A DNA stretch of 64,000 nt from Pseudomonadales bacterium (GCA_024234395.1 JACKOH010000002.1:744001-808000), one strand, 5' to 3'; shown: positions 8,889 through 18,373, counted from the stretch's first letter. The notes: a model not told the origin generated them from the sequence alone. Made by a program: numbers and translations.

Positions 8889-9995
8889 ATGATGTCCAGA
8901 TCCCGCAGACCTCTCAGACCGGCGAGACAAAATGGAGCAGTAATCATCATCGTGCTGTGGACGGCGGTTCTGCTGACGGTGCTGGTTACCGCCATGGCCA
9001 GCAAGGTGAGGCTGTCTGCCAACACGGCGTTTCACAACCAGCAGGGAGTGGATCAGTGGGCCGCGGTTATGGAGGCGGTTGACAAGACCTATATGGAACT
9101 GATGTTCAAGGAGATGCCGAGGCCGATCGGGGAGGTTCAGCCAACTGACGAGGACGGAGAGATTCTGCAGGACGAGTATCGGTTCAATGGCAGACCGCTG
9201 GATCTGGCCTATCCGGTCAACAAAGACATGGTCGTAAGAGTTTATGATCATGCCGGCAAAATCAGCCTCAATCGTATTCCCCGCCGGAATATCCAGGCCA
9301 TTATTGAAAAGCGCCTGGGAGGTGTGGATGCCGACCCGGAGCAGGTGCAGGACCTGCTGGAAGCCTGGACCGACTGGACCGACCTCAACGATGTGGAAAT
9401 GCCCAACGGCGCCGAAGCCGATTATTACCAGTCACTGGATCCCCCCTATACACCGCGCAACAACCCGGAGCTGGAAACTGTGGAGGAAATTCTACAGATA
9501 CGTGGCTTCGCGGAGTTATTCGAAGGAGTCAATCTGGATGCGGCTTTCACGGTGTACGGAAACAACCGCCAGGTCAATCTGAACCTGGCTACCCGGGAAG
9601 CCATGCAGATGTTGCCAGGACTTGATGACGAGCTGATTGAGCGGATCATCGCCTACCGGGAGAAGAAGGACATCAATACCCGCGGCGAACTGGACGAAAT
9701 TATTCCTTTCGAAAGCCTTGTGGAACTCTCTGCCTGGGTCGGGAATACCACCTCGACTGTTTATTCGCTGTTTGTCTATCCGAAGTTGGCGCTGAGCGAG
9801 GCATTTCAGGCTCAACTGAATGCGGCGGAGGATGACGGAGTGGATATCAATCCCGATCCGGTTGTGCAGGCTTACATGGAGATTGTCGAGACTCGCGGAT
9901 TCAACAGCCCGCCGCGGGTTTACAAGGTGGATCCTTACGCTTACCTACCCGATACTGCACCCGCCCGGGTCAACCAGTACGATATCGAATACTGA
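8889..9995 (+). CDS. gspK: Minor pseudopilin GspK
   Basis: Large tip pseudopilin that caps the pseudopilus. A basic leader (RSRRPLRPARQ) precedes NGAVIIIVLWTAVLLTVLV, where the residue at +5 is not the usual Glu, as is typical of GspK. The body contains the GspK helical domain with helix-hairpin-helix-like repeats (LNLATREAMQMLPG; ELIERIIAYREKKD). The ATG at 8889 gives 368 residues; an in-frame TTG at 8877 overlaps gspJ and is less likely. It is the last gene of the operon; the next gene is convergent, 33 bp away. Confidence 0.9.
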   Translation: MMSRSRRPLRPARQNGAVIIIVLWTAVLLTVLVTAMASKVRLSANTAFHNQQGVDQWAAVMEAVDKTYMELMFKEMPRPIGEVQPTDEDGEILQDEYRFNGRPLDLAYPVNKDMVVRVYDHAGKISLNRIPRRNIQAIIEKRLGGVDADPEQVQDLLEAWTDWTDLNDVEMPNGAEADYYQSLDPPYTPRNNPELETVEEILQIRGFAELFEGVNLDAAFTVYGNNRQVNLNLATREAMQMLPGLDDELIERIIAYREKKDINTRGELDEIIPFESLVELSAWVGNTTSTVYSLFVYPKLALSEAFQAQLNAAEDDGVDINPDPVVQAYMEIVETRGFNSPPRVYKVDPYAYLPDTAPARVNQYDIEY

Positions 9996-10003
9996 CCGCG
10001 CCG

Positions 10004-10018
10004 GGCTGAGGCAGCCCT
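10004..10018. terminator. Short hairpin between convergent gspK and wzt
   Basis: GGGCTG and CAGCCC form a 6-bp stem with a 3-base loop in the 33-bp gap between two convergent genes. There is no T run, so a terminator role is only a possibility. Confidence 0.25.
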
Positions 10019-10028
10019 CCGCAGTCTC

Positions 10029-11276
10029 TCAATTCCTGCTCACTACAGTCCAGTCACATTCCATGGCCAGCTGTCCGACACCTTTCGAAGTGGCCACGGA
10101 AAGCGGTTTGCTGATACGGGTTTCGTACCACAGCAAACCGCTACGATCGGCAATGCCGCCAAGCACATAAAAATCTCCGCTGCGCATGGCAAGACGCCTG
10201 ACCAGAAGGGAGATCTCAAAGCGATCACCTTTATTGAACGGTCCTTTGGTTATTTCGGCTATATCGGTGGTCAGCCAGGACGCGATGACATCATCGGTGG
10301 TGCGCATGAAGGCAAAGCCGAAGTTGCCTTCCACGCCATCCTTGAGAATTTCCACTTCCATCCTCAGGCGAACGTCGGAAAGCGGCATTACCCGGGTGAG
10401 TTCCTCTCCATCGGTGGATTCCACCGTGACGCTGAGAATTCTGCTGTCGCGACGCTTGTCCTCCGCCACTTCGGTCTTACCTGATCGCTCTGCATCAGGC
10501 AGGTCTTCAATGATGCTGTTATAGGCCTTCTTGTTATTGCAATAGTCTTCATAGCGGCCGACGATTTCCTCGCTGGGCCCCATTTCCCGGATCTGCCCCT
10601 TGTCGATCCAGATAGCCGTGTCGCACAACTGCTGGACGTGATACATGGAATGACTGCAGAACACCATGGTCTTCTGCTCTTCGCGGAAGCGGTTCATGCG
10701 TTCCACGCACTTTTTCTGAAAGGCCATATCGCCGACACTGAGTGCTTCGTCTATCACCAGGATATCCGGTCTCACCATTGTGGCGATGGAAAATGCCAGC
10801 CGCACAAACATGCCGGATGAATAAGTTTTCACCGGCCTGTCGATGAAGTAGTCCAGTTCCGAAAACTCGATAATATCCATTTCCAGTTCCGGAATATTGT
10901 CATCCGGGACGCCCAGCAGCGAAGCATTCAGATAGATGTTCTTACGACCGGTAAACTCCGGATGGAAACCGGCCCCGAGCTCCAGCAGAGCGGCTACCTG
11001 GCCTTCGATGGCGATGTGACCGGAAGTGGGTTGCAGTGTACCCACCAGCAGTTTCAGGAGCGTCGACTTGCCGGCACCGTTGTCACCGATGATGCCCAGG
11101 CTCCTGCCATTCTCGACGCTGAAGGAGATATCCCGCAGTACATGATAAAGCTTGTGCCGCGGTCTTCGGGACAATAACTCGGTCAGGCGGTCTCTGGGCT
11201 GTTCATAGATCTTGAAATCCTTGCTCAGGTCTTGCACCTGAATTCTGAAATGGAATTTGTTTGGCTCGGGCATCAT
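10029..11276 (-). CDS. wzt: Polysaccharide ABC exporter ATPase (Wzt-like)
   Basis: ATP-binding subunit of an ABC-2 exporter that moves an undecaprenyl-linked polysaccharide, probably O-antigen or capsule, across the inner membrane. The ATPase domain (about 1-245) has Walker A GDNGAGKSTLLK, signature YSSGM and Walker B ILVIDEALSVGD. A further 170 residues form a beta-rich C-terminal domain of the Wzt carbohydrate-binding type, which in characterised systems recognises the modified chain end. The gene follows wzm by 21 bp and ends the minus-strand operon. Export of the chain by this route agrees with the dTDP-rhamnose genes at 34-38 kb. Confidence 0.88.
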   Translation of the reverse strand: MMPEPNKFHFRIQVQDLSKDFKIYEQPRDRLTELLSRRPRHKLYHVLRDISFSVENGRSLGIIGDNGAGKSTLLKLLVGTLQPTSGHIAIEGQVAALLELGAGFHPEFTGRKNIYLNASLLGVPDDNIPELEMDIIEFSELDYFIDRPVKTYSSGMFVRLAFSIATMVRPDILVIDEALSVGDMAFQKKCVERMNRFREEQKTMVFCSHSMYHVQQLCDTAIWIDKGQIREMGPSEEIVGRYEDYCNNKKAYNSIIEDLPDAERSGKTEVAEDKRRDSRILSVTVESTDGEELTRVMPLSDVRLRMEVEILKDGVEGNFGFAFMRTTDDVIASWLTTDIAEITKGPFNKGDRFEISLLVRRLAMRSGDFYVLGGIADRSGLLWYETRISKPLSVATSKGVGQLAMECDWTVVSRN

Positions 11277-11297
11277 CTTGAGTGGCTTGTTGTGGCT

Positions 11298-12116
11298 TTA
11301 CAGGACGTCGCCGAAGGCATGTTTGATCCGCATGAACAGCCAGCCACCGCCGAGATAGGCAAGCAGCGAAACACAGACAACAATCTGCAGATTCAGTAGC
11401 GGCAGTTCCCCGGCCAGGATGATCTGCCGATACAGATTTACGAAACTGTGCATGGGATTGTAATTATAAAATTCCCGGACGGCAGGATTCTCGATTATTG
11501 AAATGGGATAGACAATCGGCGTCAGGAAGAACCAGCTGGTGATAATCAGTGCTACCAGTTGTTGCAGATCGCGAAGAAAGACACAGAATGCCGAAAGGAT
11601 TGCCACCAGTCCCAGCGTGAACAGGAACTGCAGCGCGAAGATGAACGGCAGCAGCAGCCATAAGGAATTGAAATAACCGCTCAACGCCAGGTAGACAAGC
11701 AACAGAAAAAAGCCGATTGCATGAGTCAGGTAAGGGATCAGTGAACCGACCACCGGCAGGATATTGACCGGAAACATGACCTTGGTGATAAGCGGTGCTT
11801 TTTCCAGCAGCAGACCTGGTGATTTGCCCAGCGCATCGGCAAAGGCAAACCAGGGCAGGTAGCCTACCATCATGAAAATCACAAAACTGGTCTGCCCGAA
11901 TTCAGGCGGTGGCCGCACGCCGAAGACATAGCGGAATACGAATGAGTAGATGAGGATATTGACTACCGGAGTAATAAACAGCCACAGGATTCCTCCCACA
12001 GAACCAATGAACTGACTGGTAAAATCCTGTCTGACAAAATTATGAAACAGCCGGTAATTAGCAAAGGGCGTCAGCACCCATTGCTGCAGCAAGGGAAATA
12101 GCATGCCTGATTCCAT
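11298..12116 (-). CDS. wzm: Polysaccharide ABC exporter permease (Wzm-like)
   Basis: Membrane subunit of the ABC-2 polysaccharide exporter. The 272 residues hold about six membrane segments, for example IGFFLLLVYLALSGYF and LGLVAILSAFCVFL, with the family features VRQDFTSQFIGSVGG near the N-terminus and the late motif YNPMHSFVNLYR. It lies directly upstream of wzt and 41 bp downstream of a small unknown gene, all in the same direction as the type I secretion genes. Confidence 0.88.
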   Translation of the reverse strand: MESGMLFPLLQQWVLTPFANYRLFHNFVRQDFTSQFIGSVGGILWLFITPVVNILIYSFVFRYVFGVRPPPEFGQTSFVIFMMVGYLPWFAFADALGKSPGLLLEKAPLITKVMFPVNILPVVGSLIPYLTHAIGFFLLLVYLALSGYFNSLWLLLPFIFALQFLFTLGLVAILSAFCVFLRDLQQLVALIITSWFFLTPIVYPISIIENPAVREFYNYNPMHSFVNLYRQIILAGELPLLNLQIVVCVSLLAYLGGGWLFMRIKHAFGDVL

Positions 12117-12157
12117 TTTTGCTGAACTTGGACCATCCGACGGCTCCGGTCGTGCTT

Positions 12158-12703
12158 TCAGTGGTATTCTCCCTTTGATGCGTTACTGACTATTTTGAGA
12201 TCATCTGACAGCCAGTGTGGCCAGACGTGTGCAGGCCAGCCGGCTTTTTTCCAGAGAACCTGAAGGATTGCCAGCCATTGACGTGTCTGGCTACTGTTCA
12301 TGGCTAGAATCGCCAATTGCTGATCGGTTTTCCGGAATCGAAGCCGTAACAAACTAGTTGCCAGGCTGACATCTATGCTGTGAACCAGCACGGGAGTTTG
12401 GTAATCCGATTGTTCGGTGGCAGATGATGCGGAGTTGTTCGCAGTCTCGACGGTTAGCGCCGGTCTGACGGGACTTCGGGTGAATACTTCTGTCATTGCC
12501 AAGGCCTGTGCGCTGTTGTTACGAGCCTTTAGATCTGCAGGCTGACTTTTCTGTAACCAGTCAATTACTACAGGAACAACCTTTAGGAGCAGCCGTTGCG
12601 TAAGCCACAGAGAAATGACCTCACCTTCTTTATTTTCCCCAATAACCACAAACCGGTCATCGGCACCATTGTACTGAGTGGTAAACCGTGTGAGAGAAAT
12701 CAT
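12158..12703 (-). CDS. Hypothetical protein between the TolC-like gene and wzm
   Basis: Unrecognised 181-residue protein. It has no signal peptide and no clear membrane segment. A first conserved-looking part (1-55) contains IGENKEGEVISLWLTQRLLLK, a Ser/Thr/Ala-rich linker covers about 75-105, and a second part ends in a Trp-rich stretch (LWKKAGWPAHVWPHW). It starts 15 bp after the TolC-like gene on the same strand, so it is probably co-transcribed with the type I exporter. A role in secretion or surface assembly is only suggested by position. Confidence 0.6.
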   Translation of the reverse strand: MISLTRFTTQYNGADDRFVVIGENKEGEVISLWLTQRLLLKVVPVVIDWLQKSQPADLKARNNSAQALAMTEVFTRSPVRPALTVETANNSASSATEQSDYQTPVLVHSIDVSLATSLLRLRFRKTDQQLAILAMNSSQTRQWLAILQVLWKKAGWPAHVWPHWLSDDLKIVSNASKGEYH

Positions 12704-12718
12704 TCGATAGCGCTCTGC

Positions 12719-14110
12719 TCATGCGTCCGGTTCAACCAGCCAGCCACCTACCTCCAATAAGTCGTCGCCAGTCAGAGTGCCCGTTTCACGTTTCAATTCA
12801 AGCAACATCTTGATATGTTCATAGCGAGTTCGCTGGAAGTCCCGCTCAGCCTGAAACTGGTCTCGCAACGAATTGAGCATGTCAACACTGTTCACAGTTC
12901 CCAGTTCAAAGCCCCGTGCTCTTGCTTCTGCCGACAGTGCAGTAGACTCTACAAGTCTTCGCGCGGCCTCAGTGCGTGCCTCACTGGCTCTGACTTGAAG
13001 AAATGCGGCCCGGATGCGTTCATTAACTCCAAGTTGTGTCAGTCTGAGTTCATTTTCAGCAATGTTCTCGAGACTCTGAGCTTCTCGAACTGCAGCCCTG
13101 TTGCTGCCGCCCGCATAGAGTGGAATCGAGACATTCACTCCCACGTAAGTAGTGTCAGTCTTCAAGAGTGGAGCATTATCGAAACCCAGGTTGGAGTTCT
13201 GCTGCTGTACGATGAGATTCACGGTAGGCAGGTATGCACCACGACGTGCAGATACTCCCTGTTTTGCCGCCTGCTGTGCTGACTCGCTTGCAAGTATCAA
13301 CTGGTTGTTCTGCAGACCCTGTTCAACCCAGTAGCTCAAATTTTCTTCCAGTGCCGGTATCGCGACTTCTTCACCCAGACGGTGGAGTGCGCCAGGTGTT
13401 ATTCCTGATCGGGATCTCAGTGCTTCCCGGGCAAGTTGAAGTTCGCTCTCGAGCGCCAGTTCTTCAGCCTGAACTGCCGCAAGCTGCGCCTGCGCATCAT
13501 AAAGATCAGTTATCTGAGCCAGCTGTCGCTGGTAGTAATTTTCAACCAGATTTAACTGGGTGGTTACGGCATTGAGTTCTGTGCGGATTGAGGTAAGAGC
13601 ATCCTCAGCCTGCAGCACATCAAAGTACCTACCCGCCACTTCAGTCAGCAATTCGCCCAATCGGACGTAGTACTCGGCTTCCCGCTGGTTTTCTAAATAA
13701 GACGCCTGTTTGCGACTGGCGAACTGCTGCCAGTCGAAAAGTATCTGTGACAACTGAACGTTATAGCGTTCACCGGTGTAGCGCTGGTCATCCTGTGCAC
13801 TGGTACGATCATTGTCGGAGAGGCTGGCATTGGCATTCAGTTGCGGTAGCAGGCGTCCAGTTGCTGCACGCTTTCTTGCAGAGCCGATTTGAAGTTGCTC
13901 GCGGGCGATCTGTAGCTCCGGACTGAAATCAATGGCCGATGTGAAAAAATCTTCAAGTGTGAAACCAAGTTCGTTGGTTATCCCCAGACTGTCGAACTGC
14001 ATCTCGGGAGTGGTGCTCCCAGGCTGAGAGTAGCCACGCAGCGAGCATGACAGAAGGACTCCAAGCAGAATCAGACGATTCACTTGCGGGTGTGCTTTAA
14101 GAGACATCAT
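12719..14110 (-). CDS. TolC-family outer membrane channel of the type I system
   Basis: Outer-membrane efflux channel that would complete the type I exporter with the two genes upstream. The 463 residues start with a signal peptide (LILLGVLLSCSLRGYSQ) and contain two OEP repeats rich in heptads, with typical phrases such as LSQILFDWQQFASRKQA, VSIPLYAGGSNRAAV and RGFELGTVNSVDMLN. The start overlaps the stop of the adaptor gene by 4 bp (14107-14110), so translation is probably coupled. Because of its genetic link it is likely dedicated to one substrate and is not the housekeeping TolC. Confidence 0.9.
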   Translation of the reverse strand: MMSLKAHPQVNRLILLGVLLSCSLRGYSQPGSTTPEMQFDSLGITNELGFTLEDFFTSAIDFSPELQIAREQLQIGSARKRAATGRLLPQLNANASLSDNDRTSAQDDQRYTGERYNVQLSQILFDWQQFASRKQASYLENQREAEYYVRLGELLTEVAGRYFDVLQAEDALTSIRTELNAVTTQLNLVENYYQRQLAQITDLYDAQAQLAAVQAEELALESELQLAREALRSRSGITPGALHRLGEEVAIPALEENLSYWVEQGLQNNQLILASESAQQAAKQGVSARRGAYLPTVNLIVQQQNSNLGFDNAPLLKTDTTYVGVNVSIPLYAGGSNRAAVREAQSLENIAENELRLTQLGVNERIRAAFLQVRASEARTEAARRLVESTALSAEARARGFELGTVNSVDMLNSLRDQFQAERDFQRTRYEHIKMLLELKRETGTLTGDDLLEVGGWLVEPDA

Positions 14111-15498
14111 TGTTCCCTGAAACTACGTGCCAGCGCATTGGTAAGCGGCTTCATCAGGTACTGGAGGAAGGTACGTGATCCGGTGTTGATAAATGCCTCT
14201 GCCGGCATACCGGGTACCAGCGATAGATCTCCGAGATCCTCCATGCCCTGCGGCGTTACGGCAATTCGGGCCAGGTAATACGGTGCACCGGAGTTTTCGT
14301 CTTCAAAGCGGTCCGCGGAAATACTGATTACCGTGCCGTAGATAGTCGGTACTGATCCGCGCCCGAAAGCTGAAAATCGGATACTGGCTTCCTGGCCTGC
14401 TCTGACGCTATCGATGTCATTGGGAGAGATCTTGGATTCGATGATCAGGTTGTCACTTTGAGGCACTATCTCGGCGATGGGCGTTCCCGGATTGATAACG
14501 CCGCCCACGGTATGGACCTGCATGCCGTTGACTATACCTTCCTCGGGCGCCCGGATAACGGTGCGGCGGACAATATCCTCCAATGCCACGGTTCGTTCTC
14601 TGATATCCTTCAGGCGGGTTTGAACTTCACTGAGTTCGCTGACCACCTGATTCTGGAATTCGCGTTGCTGCTGCAGGATTTCGAGTCTTGTCTCGCCGAT
14701 CTGGATTTCCGTCGATGAAATGTTGGCAGTCAGGTCTGCCGCGTCACCCTGCGCAGAGGCGTAATTTCTCTCCAGTTCCCGCAATCGTAATTTATCTGAG
14801 AATCCCTGGTCCAGAAGCTCCCTGGTATCCTCCAGTTCTTCGAGATAAGAGGCTGCCAGCGCCTCGCGTGTCTGCTTCAGGGCGCGAAGGCCTTCTGCCC
14901 TGGATTCAAGCTGTCCTATTCGTTGTTCCAAAACTTCGATACTTCCATCGACCGATGCTTTTCGGGCTGCGAAAATCGAATTCTGCGCATTCATCTCTTG
15001 GCGAGCATCCAGATCCAGCGACAAAAGCGATTCAGGGTAACGGACTTCTTCCAGACCATCCCGCTCGGCAATCAGCCTGGCCTCGATCGCTGCAAGGGAC
15101 GCGAGTTGAGAATTGGCGATCTCCAACTGGGCAAGGGGCTGGGTATCATCCAGGACAAGCAGCGGATCTCCCGCTGCGACATGATCACCGTTTCTGGCCA
15201 CGATTTCCTGTACGATGCCGCCCTCCAGGTGCTGTACCATTTTCTTGTAGGACTCGACAGTGACCAGGCCTGGGGCGTGGGCGGCGCTTTCCAGGGGCGC
15301 CACTGCGGCCCAGACACCGAACACGCCGAAAACCAGAAAAACTATTCCCAGACCTACCTTCAGGGGTAATCCTATATCGGTGGTGAAGCCCGGGCCGGTA
15401 CTCTGTGGCTTTAAATCCGTCGCTAAACTGATTGCGTTACTTTCTGCCAATGTGAATTTCTCGTTCCGAAAATAAAGTAAGTTTGTCAGTCCCGACAC
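14107..15498 (-). CDS. HlyD-family type I secretion adaptor
   Basis: Periplasmic membrane-fusion protein linking the ABC transporter to the TolC-like channel. The 463 residues include one membrane segment at about 48-70 (VGLGIVFLVFGVFGVWAAV), a lipoyl half-motif (LEGGIVQEIVARNGDHV), a long coiled coil at about 120-300 and a beta-barrel domain with the HlyD phrase VIRAPEEGIVNGMQVHTVGGV. The GTG at 15498 is the longest start; a TTG in the same frame 16 codons later is possible. It follows the ABC gene by 42 bp. It matches the PrtE/HlyD type used for RTX protein export. Confidence 0.92.
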   Translation of the reverse strand: MSGLTNLLYFRNEKFTLAESNAISLATDLKPQSTGPGFTTDIGLPLKVGLGIVFLVFGVFGVWAAVAPLESAAHAPGLVTVESYKKMVQHLEGGIVQEIVARNGDHVAAGDPLLVLDDTQPLAQLEIANSQLASLAAIEARLIAERDGLEEVRYPESLLSLDLDARQEMNAQNSIFAARKASVDGSIEVLEQRIGQLESRAEGLRALKQTREALAASYLEELEDTRELLDQGFSDKLRLRELERNYASAQGDAADLTANISSTEIQIGETRLEILQQQREFQNQVVSELSEVQTRLKDIRERTVALEDIVRRTVIRAPEEGIVNGMQVHTVGGVINPGTPIAEIVPQSDNLIIESKISPNDIDSVRAGQEASIRFSAFGRGSVPTIYGTVISISADRFEDENSGAPYYLARIAVTPQGMEDLGDLSLVPGMPAEAFINTGSRTFLQYLMKPLTNALARSFREQ

Positions 15499-15540
15499 AA
15501 TCGGGACAGGGCGTGTTGTCTGTTGCGGACAGTTCCCGCG

Positions 15541-17274
15541 TTATCCCGCCTGGCTCTGTGCGGCAGGACCTTGCACCTTGGCCGGGACCTTTCCTGCCAG
15601 TTGGGAGAGAACCTGGTCGCGTTGGCCGTAACTGAAAACCTGCCCTTCCCGCAGCACCAGAATTTTGTCCACGCACTGCAGTACCATGGTCCGGTGGGTG
15701 ATAACTACGATCGTGCATCCCTGAGCCTTGACACGACGCAGTGCTTCCACCAATTCCCTCTCACCCTGATCGTCCAGGTTGGAATTCGGTTCATCCAACA
15801 CCAGAAGACGTGGGTTTCCATAGAGCGCCCTGGCCAGCCCGATTCGTTGCCTCTGGCCACCTGACAGTACTCCTCCTGCGCCGCCAATCACCGTATCATA
15901 GCCGTTAGGCAGACGCAGGATCAGTTCATGCACGCCCGCCAGTTTGGCGGCCTTGACAATATTATCAGCATCAAGCTGGCCAAAACGGCAGATATTTTCA
16001 GAAATCGATCCGTCAAACAGCTCGATATCCTGAGGCAGATAGCCTATGTACGGGCCAAGCTCCCCGCGGTCCCAGGCGGCAACATCTGCGCTGTCGAGCC
16101 GCACCCTGCCCGCCACAGCCGGCCAGATTCCCAGCATGGCTCTTGCCAGGGTGGACTTGCCCGATGCACTCGGTCCGACGATTCCCAAAGCCTCTCCGGC
16201 GAGCAGTTCCAATGAAACACCCTTGATTACCGGTGCAGGGGCGCCCGGTGGCGTTACCACCACATTTTCCACGGTCAGGTGCCCTTCCGGTGCCGGTAAG
16301 CTCATCTTTTCCCTGGCTTCCGGGACTGACTCGAGTAATTCACCAAGCCGCTCATACTGCGCTCTTGCCACGGAAAATCCCTTCCAGCTACCCACCAGCA
16401 AATCGATCGGCGCCAGTGCACGACCCAATAACAGGGACCCGGCGATCATCATGCCGGGGGAAATTTCACCTCGAAGCGCCAGCAATGCACCCAGACCCAG
16501 AATCAATGACTGGGCCGTCAGGCGGAACGTCTTAGTGGATGCTGCGAGTGCACCACCGGCCTTACTTGCGTCCGTCTGCAAGCCCAGGACCTTGTCAGAT
16601 CTTTGCTGTTGGCTGCGGCGTACATCGCCGATCATTCCCATGGCGGAAATCACCTCGGCATTGCGCAGATTGCTGAACACCTGATTGTTGATCAAATTGG
16701 CCTGGGTGTTGGCATCCTGAAGTCGCCTGTTAGTGACTTTCTCGTTGGTAACAGCAAGAACCACCATGATTAACCCGGCAATAATCGCAGCGATTCCGAA
16801 CAAGGGGTGGAACAGGAACATCAGTCCCACGTAAATGGGGAACCAGGGAGCATCAAAAAAGGCAAACAGGCCATTACCGGTCATGAACTGGCGCAATCCG
16901 GTCAGGTCTCGAAGCGCAGTATCACTACGTGCGCCGCCGCTCAGCATCGCTTGCCGGAACATGGCGTCATGGACGCGTTCTCTGAGTCCAAGCTCTATGC
17001 GATTGCTGGCATTGATCAGAATCATGGATCGTACCCATTCAAATCCACCAAGCGCCAGGTACATGAACACCATCAAAATTGTAAGCATTACCAGAGTTGA
17101 CAGGCTGCCACTGCTGACCACCCGATCATAAATCTGCATCATGTAGATTACCGGGGTCAACATCAGCAAATTGATGGCGATACTGAAAAGACCCGCGAAG
17201 ACAAAGTAGCGTTTTATACTTACCAGAGCACGTGCCAGCTCCGGGTAACGGGGTCCATTTGGTTTTCGACTCAT
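15541..17274 (-). CDS. Type I secretion ABC transporter (PrtD-like)
   Basis: Inner-membrane ABC transporter with fused membrane and ATPase domains, expected to energise export of a C-terminally signalled RTX protein. The 577 residues show membrane segments at about 20-45, 55-80, 130-180 and 240-290, then Walker A VGPSASGKSTLARA, signature LSGGQRQRIGLARAL and Walker B LLVLDEPNSNLD. There is no N-terminal C39 or C39-like domain, so it belongs to the PrtD/RsaD group rather than the HlyB or LapB groups. The giant RTX protein at 23596-30816 is the obvious substrate. Confidence 0.92.
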   Translation of the reverse strand: MSRKPNGPRYPELARALVSIKRYFVFAGLFSIAINLLMLTPVIYMMQIYDRVVSSGSLSTLVMLTILMVFMYLALGGFEWVRSMILINASNRIELGLRERVHDAMFRQAMLSGGARSDTALRDLTGLRQFMTGNGLFAFFDAPWFPIYVGLMFLFHPLFGIAAIIAGLIMVVLAVTNEKVTNRRLQDANTQANLINNQVFSNLRNAEVISAMGMIGDVRRSQQQRSDKVLGLQTDASKAGGALAASTKTFRLTAQSLILGLGALLALRGEISPGMMIAGSLLLGRALAPIDLLVGSWKGFSVARAQYERLGELLESVPEAREKMSLPAPEGHLTVENVVVTPPGAPAPVIKGVSLELLAGEALGIVGPSASGKSTLARAMLGIWPAVAGRVRLDSADVAAWDRGELGPYIGYLPQDIELFDGSISENICRFGQLDADNIVKAAKLAGVHELILRLPNGYDTVIGGAGGVLSGGQRQRIGLARALYGNPRLLVLDEPNSNLDDQGERELVEALRRVKAQGCTIVVITHRTMVLQCVDKILVLREGQVFSYGQRDQVLSQLAGKVPAKVQGPAAQSQAG

Positions 17275-17449
17275 AGTAGTATTCTGTATTGTCAGTTCTT
17301 GTGTGCCAGGAACCTGGTGGGTCCGCTTCTGTGGTCGTTGCCAGATTCAGGAACGTGAGGGCTGCGAGAGAATTTTTCCAGTCTTACGTTAAAAAATTTT
17401 CGTGCATGGTACCTCAGTAAACTTGTAAAAACACAATATTGCGGCCTTT

Positions 17450-18154
17450 TCAAAGCTCCGCTTTTCCCTCCGCCAGGTCTTTCAACAGAGCAAGGTTATT
17501 CACCAGCAGGCAACCGGGCCCCTCCCGTTTGACAACCTGTCTTCCCTGCAGTGCCTGGAAAACACGGGTGACAGTTTCCCGACTGACGTTCAGCATGATG
17601 GCAATTTCCATATGTGTAGGCGGGTTAAGAAGTCTGGAAGGGATGTTCCTGTCCCGATCGGCAGGCGGCACCAGGGCCCAGAGTTGACAACAGACCCGCT
17701 GGGCGATATTGGGCAGGCCGAGCAGAGATCGTTGGAATGTAAGTTGTCGTACCCGTGCCGCCAGCCTGGTCCCCAGGCGGCTGGTTACCTTGGGACTGCT
17801 GAACATGACTTTGCGCATCAGGTCGACCGGGACCGTCACAACAGCAGAAGTGGTCAATGCGATAACGTACTCGGGCTGCGGTCCGTCGTCAAACAATCCC
17901 AGTTCACCACAAAAATCTCCGGGCTCGACGAAGTAAAGACCCACTTCCCTTCCATCTACTGTAAAATCGACACCCTGCAGTCGACCTTCAAACAGGAAGC
18001 AGAGGCAATCTTCGCGTACACCGGCATTCAGGACGATAGCCCGTCGTGACAGCTTTTTCAGCGTGGACCGCTGTGCCAGTTGCAACAACGTGGCCTCTGG
18101 AAGAGACTTAAGGACCGGGAAGCTACGTAGCAACTCTGGGGTTATCACCATCAA
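17450..18154 (-). CDS. Crp/Fnr-family transcription regulator
   Basis: DNA-binding regulator of 234 residues with an N-terminal cyclic-nucleotide-binding-type fold (about 15-125), a dimerisation helix (about 130-150) and a C-terminal winged helix-turn-helix. The recognition helix reads SRETVTR (191-197), keeping the Arg, Glu and Arg that E. coli CRP uses to read TGTGA (SRETVGR). In the effector pocket GELGLF (83-88) is kept, but the Arg-Ser pair that holds the cAMP phosphate in CRP is Pro94-Glu95. No Fnr-type cysteine cluster is present. The gene is divergent from fecR and upstream of the type I exporter on the same strand. It probably acts at the CRP-type boxes in this window; its effector is unclear. 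Confidence 0.88.
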   Translation of the reverse strand: MMVITPELLRSFPVLKSLPEATLLQLAQRSTLKKLSRRAIVLNAGVREDCLCFLFEGRLQGVDFTVDGREVGLYFVEPGDFCGELGLFDDGPQPEYVIALTTSAVVTVPVDLMRKVMFSSPKVTSRLGTRLAARVRQLTFQRSLLGLPNIAQRVCCQLWALVPPADRDRNIPSRLLNPPTHMEIAIMLNVSRETVTRVFQALQGRQVVKREGPGCLLVNNLALLKDLAEGKAEL

Positions 18155-18259
18155 ATCTTGACCCTGGCTTTAAAGCCGCTACTGCTTCCCCTCCCGCAGG
18201 AGGTCGACTACTATAACTGGTTGAATCCCTGTGGTAAATACGAATTTTTTCGTCTCTCG

Positions 18260-18302
18260 TGTGATTGTCATCACTCGACTTCCGGCGAGAGTGGGTTACT
18301 GT
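18260..18302 (+). promoter_or_regulatory. CRP-type box and -10 upstream of fecR-cyclase
   Basis: TGTGA-TTGTCA-TCACT at 18260-18275 differs from the CRP core palindrome by one base. A -10-like hexamer TACTGT starts at 18297, 29.5 bp from the dyad centre, which is the class II CRP spacing (-41.5). The box lies between the divergent Crp-like gene and fecR and could serve both; on the minus strand a TATTTA at 18240-18235 lies 2 bp off this spacing. Confidence 0.6.
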
Positions 18303-18373
18303 CCGACAAGTAAAAATGCCCGAGATGGGGATGTGGGCCTGCTGTTCTATAATGGAAAAACAGAGCGAATTTG

